NCBI GenBank assembly: GCA_017307375.1
Contig: JAFKFH010000006.1
Coordinates: forward strand, 465,747-529,746
From: Alphaproteobacteria bacterium
Lineage (GTDB): Bacteria > Pseudomonadota > Alphaproteobacteria > Ferrovibrionales > Ferrovibrionaceae
Reading direction: 5' to 3'
DNA length: 64,000 nt
Shown one piece after another: positions 20,370 through 29,418 of the stretch. Position 1 is the first letter of the stretch. Every line of letters starts with the position of its first letter. Under the pieces are notes generated by a model. The model ran no database searches. It worked only from the letters and a program-made list of their open reading frames with translations, and had not been told where the DNA came from. The translations under genes and the position numbers were made by a program.

Positions 20370-21909
20370 GCCGGGCAGAAACGGCAGGACGACCCGGCGC
20401 CGGCTTCTGGCGGTGGCGGGCATCGGCCTTCCAGCGCTGGCCCTGTCGGGCTGCGCGGGTATGGGCGGTCTCGGTGGCCGTGATCCCTTCACCCTGGGCG
20501 TCGCTTCCGGCGAGCCGGGCGGCGACGGCTTCGTCATCTGGACGCGGCTGGCGCCCGACGGCACCGCGCTTGCCGATCCCGTCGCGGTCGACTGGGTGGT
20601 GGCCGAGGACGAGCGGCTGACCCGGATCGCCGCGCAGGGGCGGTTCACCGCCACCGCGGACGACGCCCACAGCGTGCATGTCGAGGTGCGCAGCCTGCTG
20701 CCCGATCGCTGGTACTGGTATCGCTTCACCGCGGCCGGGGCGGCCAGCCCGGTGGGCCGGGCACGGACCATGCCGGTGCCCGGCGTGGCGATGCAGCGGC
20801 TGAGCCTGGCGCTGGCTTCCTGCCACCGCTGGGAACAGGGCTACTACGCCGCATGGCGCGACGTGGCGGCATCCGGCGATGACCTCGTGCTGTTTACCGG
20901 CGACTACATCTACGAACGGACCGCCCAGCGCGGCGTGGTCCGTCAGACCACGCTGACCGAGGCGGTCGACCTTGCCGGCTACCGGGCGCGCTATGCGCTC
21001 TACAAACGCGACCCGCAGCTGCAGGCCGCGCACGCCGCCTGTCCCTGGATCGTCACCTGGGACGATCACGAAGTTTCCAACGACTATGCCGGCAATGTCT
21101 CGGAAACCCGTGCCGATCCGGACCGATTCCGCGCCCGGCGGGCGGCCGCCTATCGGGCCTTCTGGGAACATATGCCGCTATCGCCGTTCCGCAGGCCGGT
21201 CGGCGCCGACATGTCGCTCTACCGCGCCTTCGCCTTCGGTGATCTCGTCGCGCTCCAGGTCCTGGACGATCGCCAGTATCGCGATCCTCAGCCCTGTCCC
21301 AGACCGGGCCGCGCCGGCTCGCGCGTCGTCGCCGCGGCAGACTGCGGCGAGCTCGGCGATCCGGCGCGCACGATGCTGGGGCCATCGCAGGAAGCCTGGC
21401 TGGCGGCGCAACTGCGCCGGTCGACGACACGCTGGAACCTCGTCACCCAGCAGACGCTGGTCAGCCCTTTCAACCGCGGCACGGCGGCCGCGCCACGCTG
21501 GTGGACCGACGGCTGGGACGGCTATCCCGCCGCGCGCGACCGGATGCTGGCCGACATCGCCGCCAGCGGCGCCGCCAACCCGCTGATCCTCGGCGGCGAC
21601 ATGCATGCGTTCTTCGTCGCCGACGTCGCCCGCAGGCCGGGTGGCCCGCTCGTCGCCACCGAAGTGGTGGGTGGCTCGATCTCGTCGCTCGGCGAGCCGA
21701 TGTCGGCCTGGGCACCGCATCTGCCGGCCAATCCGCATCTGCGTTTCGTCGAGCCCGAGCGTCGCGGCTATGCCCGCATCGTGCTGACGCGCGCCGGTGC
21801 CGACATCACCCTGCGCAGCGTCGCCGACATCGCCAATCCGGCCAGTGCGGTGACCGATCTCGCCCGTTTCCGCGTCGAGGCCGGCCGGGCGGGCGTGCTC
21901 GTCGCCTGA
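20362..21909 (+). CDS. phoD: PhoD-family alkaline phosphatase, Tat-exported
   Basis: A twin-arginine signal (TTRRRLLAVAGIGLPALALSGC) suggests export, possibly as a lipoprotein because of the Cys after the hydrophobic stretch. Catalytic-region motifs include FTGDYIYER, VTWDDHEVSNDYAGN and LGGDMHAFFVAD, which supply the Fe/Ca ligands of PhoD enzymes. The 515-aa size is typical. It releases phosphate from monoesters or diesters in the periplasm and is presumably Pho-controlled, although I did not find a convincing Pho box. Confidence 0.9.
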   Translation: MTEPGRNGRTTRRRLLAVAGIGLPALALSGCAGMGGLGGRDPFTLGVASGEPGGDGFVIWTRLAPDGTALADPVAVDWVVAEDERLTRIAAQGRFTATADDAHSVHVEVRSLLPDRWYWYRFTAAGAASPVGRARTMPVPGVAMQRLSLALASCHRWEQGYYAAWRDVAASGDDLVLFTGDYIYERTAQRGVVRQTTLTEAVDLAGYRARYALYKRDPQLQAAHAACPWIVTWDDHEVSNDYAGNVSETRADPDRFRARRAAAYRAFWEHMPLSPFRRPVGADMSLYRAFAFGDLVALQVLDDRQYRDPQPCPRPGRAGSRVVAAADCGELGDPARTMLGPSQEAWLAAQLRRSTTRWNLVTQQTLVSPFNRGTAAAPRWWTDGWDGYPAARDRMLADIAASGAANPLILGGDMHAFFVADVARRPGGPLVATEVVGGSISSLGEPMSAWAPHLPANPHLRFVEPERRGYARIVLTRAGADITLRSVADIANPASAVTDLARFRVEAGRAGVLVA

Positions 21910-22006
21910 CAACGATCGGCTCGGCCGATACCGCTATCGTCTTCTTCCGTTTCCGTCGGCCGCCGCCGCCTGCCAATCCTGGCTGCCGATTCAACGGAGG
22001 AAGACA

Positions 22007-22717
22007 ATGACATCCAGCATCCTGATCGTCGGCGGCAGTTCGGGCATGGGCCGGGCACTGGCGCAAGCCTGTCTCGCCGCCGGTGCCGAGGTCACCGCCG
22101 TCGGCCGCGACCGGGCCCGGCTCACGCGTGCAGGCAACGACCTGCCTGGGCTCACGACGGTGGTCGCCGACATCACGCGTGAAGACGAGGTCGCGGCCCT
22201 GTTCCGGGGCATCGGCGGTCTCGACCATATCGTCTGTACCGCCGCCGATATCGATGGCGCCTACCGCCTGCTGCCCGACCTCGATATCGCTGCGGCCCAG
22301 CGCGCGGTCGCGTCGAAATTCCTGGGGCCGCTGATGCTCGCCAAATACGGTGCGCCGGTGCTGCGCGCCGGCGGTTCGATCACCTTCACGTCCGGCATTG
22401 CCGCCTATCGGCCGGCGGCGCGCGGCGCGGTGGTGGCGGCGATCAACGCCGCGCTCGAGGGGCTGGTCCGGGCGCTGGCCGTCGAACTGGCGCCGATCCG
22501 CGTCAACGCGGTCTCGCCGGGCTGGGTGGACACGCCGATCTGGCGCTTCGTCGCCGGCGACGCCCGGGACGAGATGCTGGCCGCCATGGCCTGCCGCCTC
22601 CCGGTCGGGCGGGTGGGAAGGCCGGAAGATATCGCCGACGCGATTTCCTTCCTGATGGGCAATGGCTTCACGACCGGGGAAGTCCTGCATGTCGAGGGTG
22701 GTCACCGGCTGATCTGA
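22007..22717 (+). CDS. SDR-fold oxidoreductase lacking the YxxxK pair
   Basis: Rossmann protein of 236 aa with the nucleotide motif VGGSSGMGRALAQA and the C-terminal IRVNAVSPGWVDTP and GEVLHVEGGHRLI blocks of classical SDRs. Where the catalytic Tyr-x-x-x-Lys should stand (before ALEGLVRALA) the sequence reads VAAIN, so both residues are missing. A GGAGG ribosome site precedes it. The 3' end overlaps the convergent LysR gene by 16 bp. It may be a non-catalytic or altered-mechanism SDR. Confidence 0.85.
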   Translation: MTSSILIVGGSSGMGRALAQACLAAGAEVTAVGRDRARLTRAGNDLPGLTTVVADITREDEVAALFRGIGGLDHIVCTAADIDGAYRLLPDLDIAAAQRAVASKFLGPLMLAKYGAPVLRAGGSITFTSGIAAYRPAARGAVVAAINAALEGLVRALAVELAPIRVNAVSPGWVDTPIWRFVAGDARDEMLAAMACRLPVGRVGRPEDIADAISFLMGNGFTTGEVLHVEGGHRLI

Positions 22718-23568
22718 CCGGCGGCATCGAGCAATGCCTTAAGCGCCGCCGGCTGGACGCGCCGGCGGCGCCAGAGCATGGACAGCGACACGGCACCGAC
22801 CCGTCCGGGCCAAGGGGCCGCCCGGACCTCGCCGCGCTCGATCGCCCCGGCGACGCCCAGGCGCGGCACCAGACCGATCCCGGTGCCGCCGGTCACCAGC
22901 GCTGCGATCAGGCTGATCGAGCCGACTTCCGCGGCGGGCTTCGGGGCGTCGAGGCCGGCATCGGCAAAGGCCTTGTCGAACAGATGACGATAGGCGCAGC
23001 CCCGCTCGGTCGCGACGAAGTCGGCCCCGGCCAGTGCCGCGAGGTCGCGGGGAGCGGTCCGGTCCGGCGCGGTGATCAGCACCAGCGGTTCGTCCCCCAG
23101 GCGTCTCATGGCAAAGCGCTCGTCGGCCTGGCCGGTATCGAAGCAGACGGCGATGTCGATCTCGCCCTGACCGAGCTGTTCCAGCAACGTGCCGCTGCCT
23201 GCGATCCGGACCTCGATCTCGATGCCGGGATGGCTGGCGCGGAAGCCGGCGAGCCATGGTCCCATGCGCGCAGCGGCGATTGTTTCCAGCGTTCCGACGA
23301 CAAGCCGGCCAGGCTGAGCCCGGATCGCCGCGCGTGCCACATCGGCCAGATCCAGCATCTCGCGGGCATATGGCACCAATGTCTCGCCTGCGGGCGTCAG
23401 GACGAGGCCGGCGCGCGTCCGCTGGAACAAGGCCGCGCCAAGCTCGGCCTCCAGCGTCTGCAACTGGTCGCTGACGCTCGATTGCGCCAGATGCACCTCG
23501 GCCGCGGCCCGCGTGACGTTGCCGTGCCGGGCAATTGCAAGAAAGGTTCTGAGCAGGCGGGGATGCAT
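22702..23568 (-). CDS. LysR-family transcriptional regulator
   Basis: A winged helix-turn-helix occupies residues 1-60 (LLRTFLAIARHGNVTRAAAEVHLAQSSVSDQLQTLE), followed by a periplasmic-binding-like effector domain (LVVGTLETIAAARMGPWLAGF onward). The 288-aa size is standard. It converges on the SDR gene rather than diverging from a target, so its regulon is not evident from position. Confidence 0.92.
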   Translation of the reverse strand: MHPRLLRTFLAIARHGNVTRAAAEVHLAQSSVSDQLQTLEAELGAALFQRTRAGLVLTPAGETLVPYAREMLDLADVARAAIRAQPGRLVVGTLETIAAARMGPWLAGFRASHPGIEIEVRIAGSGTLLEQLGQGEIDIAVCFDTGQADERFAMRRLGDEPLVLITAPDRTAPRDLAALAGADFVATERGCAYRHLFDKAFADAGLDAPKPAAEVGSISLIAALVTGGTGIGLVPRLGVAGAIERGEVRAAPWPGRVGAVSLSMLWRRRRVQPAALKALLDAAGQISR

Positions 23569-23651
23569 GGGCGCAGTTTCGGACGAAACGCGACCGCGGT
23601 CGAGACCCGTCCCGCTTGCCGGCCGTGCCGCCCCTCGCTACCTTCGCCGGT

Positions 23652-24215
23652 GTGAGCGCCGATGCATCGCCCCCATCGCCCGACTATCTCGGCCACCGCC
23701 AGCGGCTGCGGCAGCGCTTCCTCGCCGGCGAGGGCGCGGGCATGCCGGATTATGAGATTCTCGAACTGATCCTGACCGGCGCCAACCCGCGTGGCGACGT
23801 CAAGCCGCTGGCCAAGGAATTGCTGCGGCGCTTCGGCACGCTCGGTGCGGTGCTCTCGGCCAGCCCCGAGCGGCTGGCCGAGGTCAAGGGGTGCGGCGAG
23901 GCGGCGGTGGCCTTGCTGAAGGCGACGCGCGAGGCCGGGCTGCGCCTGCTGCGCGGCGAACTCGGCGACCGCCCGGTGATCGGCCATTGGCAGGCGCTGA
24001 TCGACTATTGCCGCGCCCGGCTGCGGCACGAGACCAACGAACAGTTCCGGCTGATCTTCCTCGACGTCAAGAACCAGGTGCTGGCCGACGAGCAGCAGAG
24101 CCGCGGCACGATCGACCATACCCCGGTCTATCCGCGCGAGGTCGCGCGGCGCGCGCTGGAACTCGGCGCGGCAGCCATCATCATGGTGCACAACCATCCC
24201 ACTCTGGCTTTCTAG
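23652..24215 (+). pseudogene. radC: radC, 3'-truncated by element insertion
   Basis: Start of a RadC/UPF0758 protein with the helix-hairpin-helix segment (about residues 40-70) and the MPN/JAMM domain. It breaks immediately after IIMVHNHP and ends in an unrelated tail (TLAF, stop). The normal continuation SGDP.PS..D, which supplies the third metal ligand, is gone, so the product should lack the metal site. The GTG at 23652 is used; the frame also opens at TTG 23616. An integrase begins 178 bp downstream, which explains the break. Confidence 0.85.
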
Positions 24216-24346
24216 ATCACGCTCGATCACGTTCGTTCCTATTGAATCACTTGGATTTTCTGGCTTGTCGTAGAGCCGGACGCTGGGCATATTGGGGTCG
24301 GTTTCGAGGGGGATCAGTCGCCCTCGTGACCCCAGTCGCCGACCCC
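24194..24346. other. Left junction (attL) with repeat and dyad structure
   Basis: The radC-like sequence ends at about 24201 in ACAACCATCCC, the probable crossover core. Just inside lie two tandem copies of GATCACGYTC (24215-24224 and 24225-24234), possible integrase arm sites. A nested dyad follows: GGGGTCGG/CCGACCCC (24294-24301 with 24339-24346), enclosing CGAGGG/CCCTCG (24305-24310 with 24321-24326). The att assignment is inferred from the gene break. Confidence 0.55.
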
Positions 24347-24392
24347 TGCTACCCGGCTGGCGACCCCACTTGAGAGCCAATGGGAGAGCCCA

Positions 24393-25688
24393 GTGCCAAG
24401 CCTTACCGATGGAGAAATCCGCCGCGCCCTGAAGCAGGTGGAGCAGACCGGCAAACAGCTAAGTCTGGTCGACGGCGAGGGACACGGCACCGGCCGCCTC
24501 GTCCTCGTTATGAAGCCGATGCCAACTCGCGTCACAGCCGATTGGATGGCGCAGCAGTGGCGCGATCAAAAACGCCTCAAGAAGAAGCTGGGCTCCTACC
24601 CGTCAATGTCGCTCAGCAAGGCGCGCGAAGTTTTCACCCGCGACTTCGCCGATATGATCCAGAAGGGTCGCAGCATCAAGATCGCTGGAGATACCCGACC
24701 CGGCACCGTGGCAGATCTGTTCGAAGCCTACGTCGCCCACCTCAAGGCATCGGGCAAATCGTCTTGGAAAGAAGCAGAGAAGGGCTTGAACAAGATCGCC
24801 GACACGCTGGGCCGGAACCGCCCTGCTCGTGACATCGAGCCCGATGAAATCACCGACCTCATCCGACCGATCTACGATCGCGGCAAGCGTTCAATGGCGG
24901 ACCACGTCCGCAGCTACATTCGATCCGCATATAGCTGGGGCCTGAAATCGGAACATGACTACCGAAGCGCGTCGCAGCGGCGATTCCGGCTCGTCTACAA
25001 TCCCGCGGCCGGCATTCCGACAGAGCCTAAAAACGTCGGAACCCGTTGGCTCGACGAAGAGGAGTTCATGCGTCTGTATCGCTGGCTGGAATGTCCTGAT
25101 GCGCCAGTACACCCACCCTACACTCGGGCCGTACGCATTCTGATGCTCACCGGACAGCGCGTCGAAGAGATTGCCCGCCTGCATATCGATCAATGGGACG
25201 CCAAGGAACGGATTATCGATTGGTCGAAGACCAAGAATGGTAAGCCGCATGCCATCCCCGTACCGGAAGTGGCGGCTGAGTTGATCGAGTCGATCAAGCC
25301 CAACGCGCATGGCTGGTTCTTTCCATCCGCGACCGACCCGACCAAACCCGTAAGCCACGGGACGCTCTATTCGTTCATGTGGCGTCAACGAGAGCGGGAG
25401 GTGATCCCGGTTGTAACCAACCGCGATCTGCGCCGCACCTGGAAGACGCTGGCTGGCCAGGCTGGCCTGTCGAAGGAGATTCGCGACCGCCTCCAAAATC
25501 ACACGCTCCAGGACGTCAGCTCGAAGAGCTACGATCGGTGGAATTACATGCCAGAGAAGCGGGCCGCGATGAAGAAGTGGAATGCGTTCGTCGTGGCGAT
25601 GCTGAACAAGAAGCGCACGAGGGCGGCAAAGGAGAAGTCTTTGCGGATTGTCGCGACGACTGATGCGCAGTCTCAGGAAGCGGCCTGA
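24393..25688 (+). CDS. Tyrosine-type site-specific integrase
   Basis: 431-aa recombinase with an N-terminal arm-binding domain, a SAM-like core-binding domain (about 105-200) and a catalytic domain. Catalytic residues: Arg in LTGQRVEEIARL, Lys in KTKNGKPHAIPVP, the second Arg in TNRDLRRTWKTLAG (the usual His before DLRRT is Arg here), His in RLQNHTLQDVS and the nucleophile Tyr in SSKSYDRW. The start is a GTG. It lies next to the broken radC and presumably catalysed the insertion. Only 3 bp separate it from the following nuclease gene. Confidence 0.92.
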   Translation: MPSLTDGEIRRALKQVEQTGKQLSLVDGEGHGTGRLVLVMKPMPTRVTADWMAQQWRDQKRLKKKLGSYPSMSLSKAREVFTRDFADMIQKGRSIKIAGDTRPGTVADLFEAYVAHLKASGKSSWKEAEKGLNKIADTLGRNRPARDIEPDEITDLIRPIYDRGKRSMADHVRSYIRSAYSWGLKSEHDYRSASQRRFRLVYNPAAGIPTEPKNVGTRWLDEEEFMRLYRWLECPDAPVHPPYTRAVRILMLTGQRVEEIARLHIDQWDAKERIIDWSKTKNGKPHAIPVPEVAAELIESIKPNAHGWFFPSATDPTKPVSHGTLYSFMWRQREREVIPVVTNRDLRRTWKTLAGQAGLSKEIRDRLQNHTLQDVSSKSYDRWNYMPEKRAAMKKWNAFVVAMLNKKRTRAAKEKSLRIVATTDAQSQEAA

Positions 25689-25691
25689 CCA

Positions 25692-27056
25692 GTGGCGGGC
25701 CGACGTTCCCCCAAAGCACGGCCCACCAAGGGGGACCACCACCTAGGGAATACCACGACCGCGGCTCCTAGCGGGGACGCGCATGGATACGCCGCGCTCG
25801 TCGAGGAACTGAAGCAGCGCATCACCGAGGCTCGGTTGCGCGCGGCGCTTTCGGTGAACCGCGAACTCGTGCTTCTCTACTGGGAGATCGGCAGAGACAT
25901 CCTTTCCCGTCAGGAAAGCGAGGGCTGGGGCACCAAGGTCATCGACCGGCTTGCGGTCGATCTCGGGCGCGCCTTCCCACAAATGACTGGCCTTTCCGCC
26001 CGAAACCTCAAATACATGCGTGCGTTCGCGGAGGCATGGCCCGATCTCGAATTTGTGCAACAGGTTGTTGCACTATTGCCCTGGGGCCATAACGTCCGCC
26101 TGCTTGACGCCGTAAAGGCGCCCCCGGAGCGGGCCTGGTACGCTCGCCAGGCTATCGAGAACGGTTGGAGCCGCAACGTCCTCGTCCACCAGATCGAAAG
26201 TGGCCTGTTTGCCCGCCAAGGCAGCGCCCTTACGAATTTCACCCGGACGCTGCCAGCCGGTCAGTCCGAACTCGCGCAGCAGATTCTCAAAGACCCCTAC
26301 AGCTTTGATTTCTTATCGCTCGGACCTGAGATGCTGGAGCGGGATCTTGAGCGCGGTTTGATCGAGCATCTCCGCGCGCTGATACTCGAGCTTGGCAAAG
26401 GGTTCGCGTTTGTCGGCAGCCAATATCATCTCGAAGTCGCCGGTCAGGACTATTATCTCGATCTGCTCTTCTACCATTTGCGCCTGCGCTGCTTCGTGGT
26501 GATCGAGCTTAAAATCGAGGACTTCAAGCCCGAATTCGCCGGCAAGATGAATTTCTATCTTTCGGCCGTCGACGACCAACTACGGCATAAGGATGACCAA
26601 CCGACTATCGGAATTATCCTCTGCAAGGGCCGCAACGAGGTGGTGGTCGAATACTCACTCCGCGACACCGCCAAGCCAATGGGGGTCGCCCAATACAAAG
26701 TCTCCCCGTCGCTACCGTCTCGACTCCAGAAGGAGCTTCCGACGATCGAGGAACTCGGACGGGAGTTTCCGTTGATGTCCGTGGTGAAGCTGCGCATCGA
26801 GATCGAACGCGCGCTCCGCGACTACGCTGCAGCCAATGGCTTTGCCCCGACGCGCCCAACCGGCATCGGCCCTATGTTGCAGGATCTCGAGCGGCGCGGC
26901 TTGGCCCCACCGACCACGCGGAAATTCATAGAGGCGCTGCGCGTCATGAATGAAGCGTCTCACGGCGTCGAGGTTGACCCGGACGCCGCCGAACAAGCCG
27001 TCTCCGTGGGCACGGCGTTCCTGGCTGAATTGACTGACAAAAGCCGCGATGCTTGA
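25692..27056 (+). CDS. YhcG/DUF1016 PD-(D/E)XK nuclease with C-terminal extension
   Basis: The N-terminal DUF1016 helical domain (residues ~35-190; LYWEIGRDI, LSARNLKYMRAFAEAW) is followed by a PD-(D/E)XK-like nuclease domain with GQDYYLDLLFYHLRLRCFVVIELKIEDFKPEFAGKM (Asp, then ExK). After the usual YhcG end there are about 95 further residues (starting MSVVKLRIEIERALRDYA and containing RVMNEASHGVEV), resembling a DUF4145/HEPN-like tail. GTG start 3 bp after the integrase. YhcG proteins are linked to DNA repair, transposition and defence, but the role is not settled. Confidence 0.85.
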   Translation: MAGRRSPKARPTKGDHHLGNTTTAAPSGDAHGYAALVEELKQRITEARLRAALSVNRELVLLYWEIGRDILSRQESEGWGTKVIDRLAVDLGRAFPQMTGLSARNLKYMRAFAEAWPDLEFVQQVVALLPWGHNVRLLDAVKAPPERAWYARQAIENGWSRNVLVHQIESGLFARQGSALTNFTRTLPAGQSELAQQILKDPYSFDFLSLGPEMLERDLERGLIEHLRALILELGKGFAFVGSQYHLEVAGQDYYLDLLFYHLRLRCFVVIELKIEDFKPEFAGKMNFYLSAVDDQLRHKDDQPTIGIILCKGRNEVVVEYSLRDTAKPMGVAQYKVSPSLPSRLQKELPTIEELGREFPLMSVVKLRIEIERALRDYAAANGFAPTRPTGIGPMLQDLERRGLAPPTTRKFIEALRVMNEASHGVEVDPDAAEQAVSVGTAFLAELTDKSRDA

Positions 27057-27699
27057 TCCAGAGGAGTCGCCGATCTTCTTTGATTGGCCCGATCGGACCG
27101 CGTTGCCTCTCATCGTCCCATGGCCGACGAGAGGCAACATCGGCGGCATGCTAGAATTCCGCGCCGCTTCCGAATGGCTGGCGTTTCTGCGACAGCACGA
27201 TCTTCATCCTGCCGTGCCGTTGATTGTGTCGGCGAAATATCGGCGCGCCCAGAAGCTCTACACGCTCGCCTGGCTAGAATTCGACCTCATCAAGGCCGGC
27301 GAACTCGTGGCGCTCACCGCGCTCGAACTGGCATTGCGCGACCGATATGGCGCCCGGGCGCCAAAGCGCGGCCGGCATCCGGCAACACTAGAAGGTCTGC
27401 TGCGCTATATGGTCGAGGGCGACGGCCTCACCGACGGCGCCTTGTCCTTCGTGCGCAAATACGGCGGTTCGGTCCTTCCGCACCTGTACGAGACTGATGC
27501 CGCGCGCACTGCGCGCCAAGCAACGCAGTCACCTCCGCAGACTACGCTGGCGGCTATCCGCAATAGTATGGCCCACGGCGATCCGTTCGATGGTCTTCCC
27601 TGGAGCGGCCTCCTCGAATTGGTGCGAGACCTTATTCACTACGCCTATCGAGATATGATCTCTGAGATGACAGCGTCATCGGTGGGCAAAATGGCATAG
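27049..27699 (+). CDS. HEPN-like protein with RNSMAH motif
   Basis: 216-aa mostly helical protein; no named family recognised. The C-terminal AAIRNSMAHGDPF has the R-x4-H spacing and context of HEPN RNase/toxin domains, and the middle has LVALTALELALRDRYGARAP, common in plasmid or Abi-associated HEPN proteins. It overlaps the YhcG gene by 8 bp, so the two are translationally coupled, which suggests a joint function. RNase activity is inference from the motif. Confidence 0.6.
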   Translation: MLDPEESPIFFDWPDRTALPLIVPWPTRGNIGGMLEFRAASEWLAFLRQHDLHPAVPLIVSAKYRRAQKLYTLAWLEFDLIKAGELVALTALELALRDRYGARAPKRGRHPATLEGLLRYMVEGDGLTDGALSFVRKYGGSVLPHLYETDAARTARQATQSPPQTTLAAIRNSMAHGDPFDGLPWSGLLELVRDLIHYAYRDMISEMTASSVGKMA

Positions 27700-27735
27700 T
27701 CTCGACCGCGACGATCACCAGCGAGGTAGTACTTC

Positions 27736-28551
27736 ATGCGCACCATGCCCTTCACGCGGCCCACATTGATCGCTGCGGTCGAGCTTCTCGAAGGGCATAG
27801 TCAAGGTCGCTTCAACCAGATGGTACTGCGGCTTGGCTTGGAGGATGACATTCCGTCCAGCACTGGCTTGAGCGTCACCAAGAAGTGCGACCTCCTCGGC
27901 AGGATCGTTGTTCAAAGGCCGGCGGCAGTCCTTGAAACGACCGAGGGGAGCATGACGCTCGCCGAGGCTATCGTGCGGGAGGCCGTTCAGCTCGCCCATA
28001 GCGAACCCACACTCCCCATCCAGACCGCGTTCGCGCGCGGGCTGGCCCGCGACGGCTATGTTTTGTCGTGGGACGACTACGGGCGGAATCCCACGCTGCG
28101 CGCGGCCTTGCCAGACGAACTGAACCTGCCCGTCACCGACGACGAGGTTCATCAGCTCCTCAAGACCTTCCGGTTCGAAACACCGCTGGGCCACCTCGGC
28201 CAAGCGATCGAGGCGCACACGCGGGGCGACTGGGCCGCTGCAAATAGTCAGCTTCGAACCTTCATGGAGAGCCTGTTCGACGATATCGCTCGCAACGTCC
28301 GCCCCGCCGAGGCCGCCCAGCTTCCAACGTCGGAGAACCGCCGGGCCCTGCTCGCCGAGATCGGCTTTCTAGCTGTCGACAGAAACGAATGGACTCAGGA
28401 CGGCAAGAACTACATCAACGGCGTGTTCAAGATGCTGCATACCGAAGGTTCGCATCCCGGGCTCTCCGACGAGGACCACAGCACGTTCCGGCTGCACCTG
28501 GTCCTCATCACGGCACGGACGTTCCTGCGCCGCCTCCAATTCGGACGGTGA
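27736..28551 (+). CDS. Abortive-infection-like protein
   Basis: 271-aa protein. The N-terminal ~100 residues look like a small recognition domain; the C-terminal half (LRTFMESLFDDIARNV...GSHPGLSDEDHSTFRLHLVLITARTFLRRL) resembles Abi-type C-terminal helical domains. A GAGGTAG ribosome site precedes the ATG. It lies 36 bp after the HEPN-like gene and 7 bp before the next, so probably in one operon. The family name is tentative. Confidence 0.5.
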   Translation: MRTMPFTRPTLIAAVELLEGHSQGRFNQMVLRLGLEDDIPSSTGLSVTKKCDLLGRIVVQRPAAVLETTEGSMTLAEAIVREAVQLAHSEPTLPIQTAFARGLARDGYVLSWDDYGRNPTLRAALPDELNLPVTDDEVHQLLKTFRFETPLGHLGQAIEAHTRGDWAAANSQLRTFMESLFDDIARNVRPAEAAQLPTSENRRALLAEIGFLAVDRNEWTQDGKNYINGVFKMLHTEGSHPGLSDEDHSTFRLHLVLITARTFLRRLQFGR

Positions 28552-28558
28552 GCTACAC

Positions 28559-29308
28559 ATGCCGATGGATCTATCAGAGTTTGACGATCGGTTTCTGGCG
28601 TCGTTTGTCCTGGGTTCGCCAGACTATGACGCCCAACTCTACGCCATCCGTGGTTTGCTGCGTCTCCATGGCCAAGCCGACGAAGCGCTTTCGAACGAAA
28701 TCAAGGAGATCGAAGCCTTCGCCAAGCAGGCATCCGGCAGCGCGAACGAGCGCGCCGTCGATGATTGGATTGATCACCTGCATCAGTCGGTATTTCAGGA
28801 TGCCGCGCACAGCATGGCGGCGGTGGGCATGCTGGCTCCATTCGTCGAGTCGCTATTCAAGCAAGCGTTTCCCGGCATCCGCGATCTTTTGGACCGCAAC
28901 GGCCGAGCTCCCATCCCTCATGCGCGATGGACCATGCCGAAAGATAAGCAGTGGGACTGCCGACGCGCGTCCCCGGATCGGCCTCATCTGGTCGACGGCA
29001 TTGTGGAGCTGGCAGATGCGACCGGACTTGCCGCAGACCTGCCGGCTGATCTGCACAAGACGCTGTCGGCGCTCTTCGGCTACCGGAACAAGATGTTCCA
29101 TCTCGGCTTTGAGTGGCCCGATGATGAGCGGAGCGCGTTCGAACGCAGAATCGTGGCGGCCGGTTGGCCAGAGGATTGGTTCAACCAGGCGACCAGCGAC
29201 GGCAAACCGTGGGTCTTCTATCTGAGCGAGACGTTCGTGCAGCACTGCCTGGCGACCGTCGATCAGATCTTCGCCGGACTTGGGGCCTTCGTGCGACGGA
29301 ACGATTGA
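28559..29308 (+). CDS. HEPN-like protein with RNKMFH motif
   Basis: 249-aa helical protein of unknown family. ALFGYRNKMFHLGFEWP near residue 180 has the R-x4-H pattern of HEPN domains, with the preceding Tyr and following hydrophobic residues usual for them. Unrelated in sequence to the RNSMAH protein 1.5 kb upstream apart from this motif. It starts 7 bp after the Abi-like gene. I infer a role in the same putative defence unit. Confidence 0.55.
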   Translation: MPMDLSEFDDRFLASFVLGSPDYDAQLYAIRGLLRLHGQADEALSNEIKEIEAFAKQASGSANERAVDDWIDHLHQSVFQDAAHSMAAVGMLAPFVESLFKQAFPGIRDLLDRNGRAPIPHARWTMPKDKQWDCRRASPDRPHLVDGIVELADATGLAADLPADLHKTLSALFGYRNKMFHLGFEWPDDERSAFERRIVAAGWPEDWFNQATSDGKPWVFYLSETFVQHCLATVDQIFAGLGAFVRRND

Positions 29309-29418
29309 GCGCAGCCTGAATGAGGTGGAGAGCGCCGACCGGCCGGCGGACTTGTTGCGGCAGGCTGGGCACGCCACATTTGACCGACGCAGTTGCAACC
29401 CGGACCAGTCCGACCGCC

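Noticed and set aside
24160..24240. tRNA-type attachment site for the element
   Set aside because: No tRNA-like 3' end at the junction; the break lies in the radC coding sequence.
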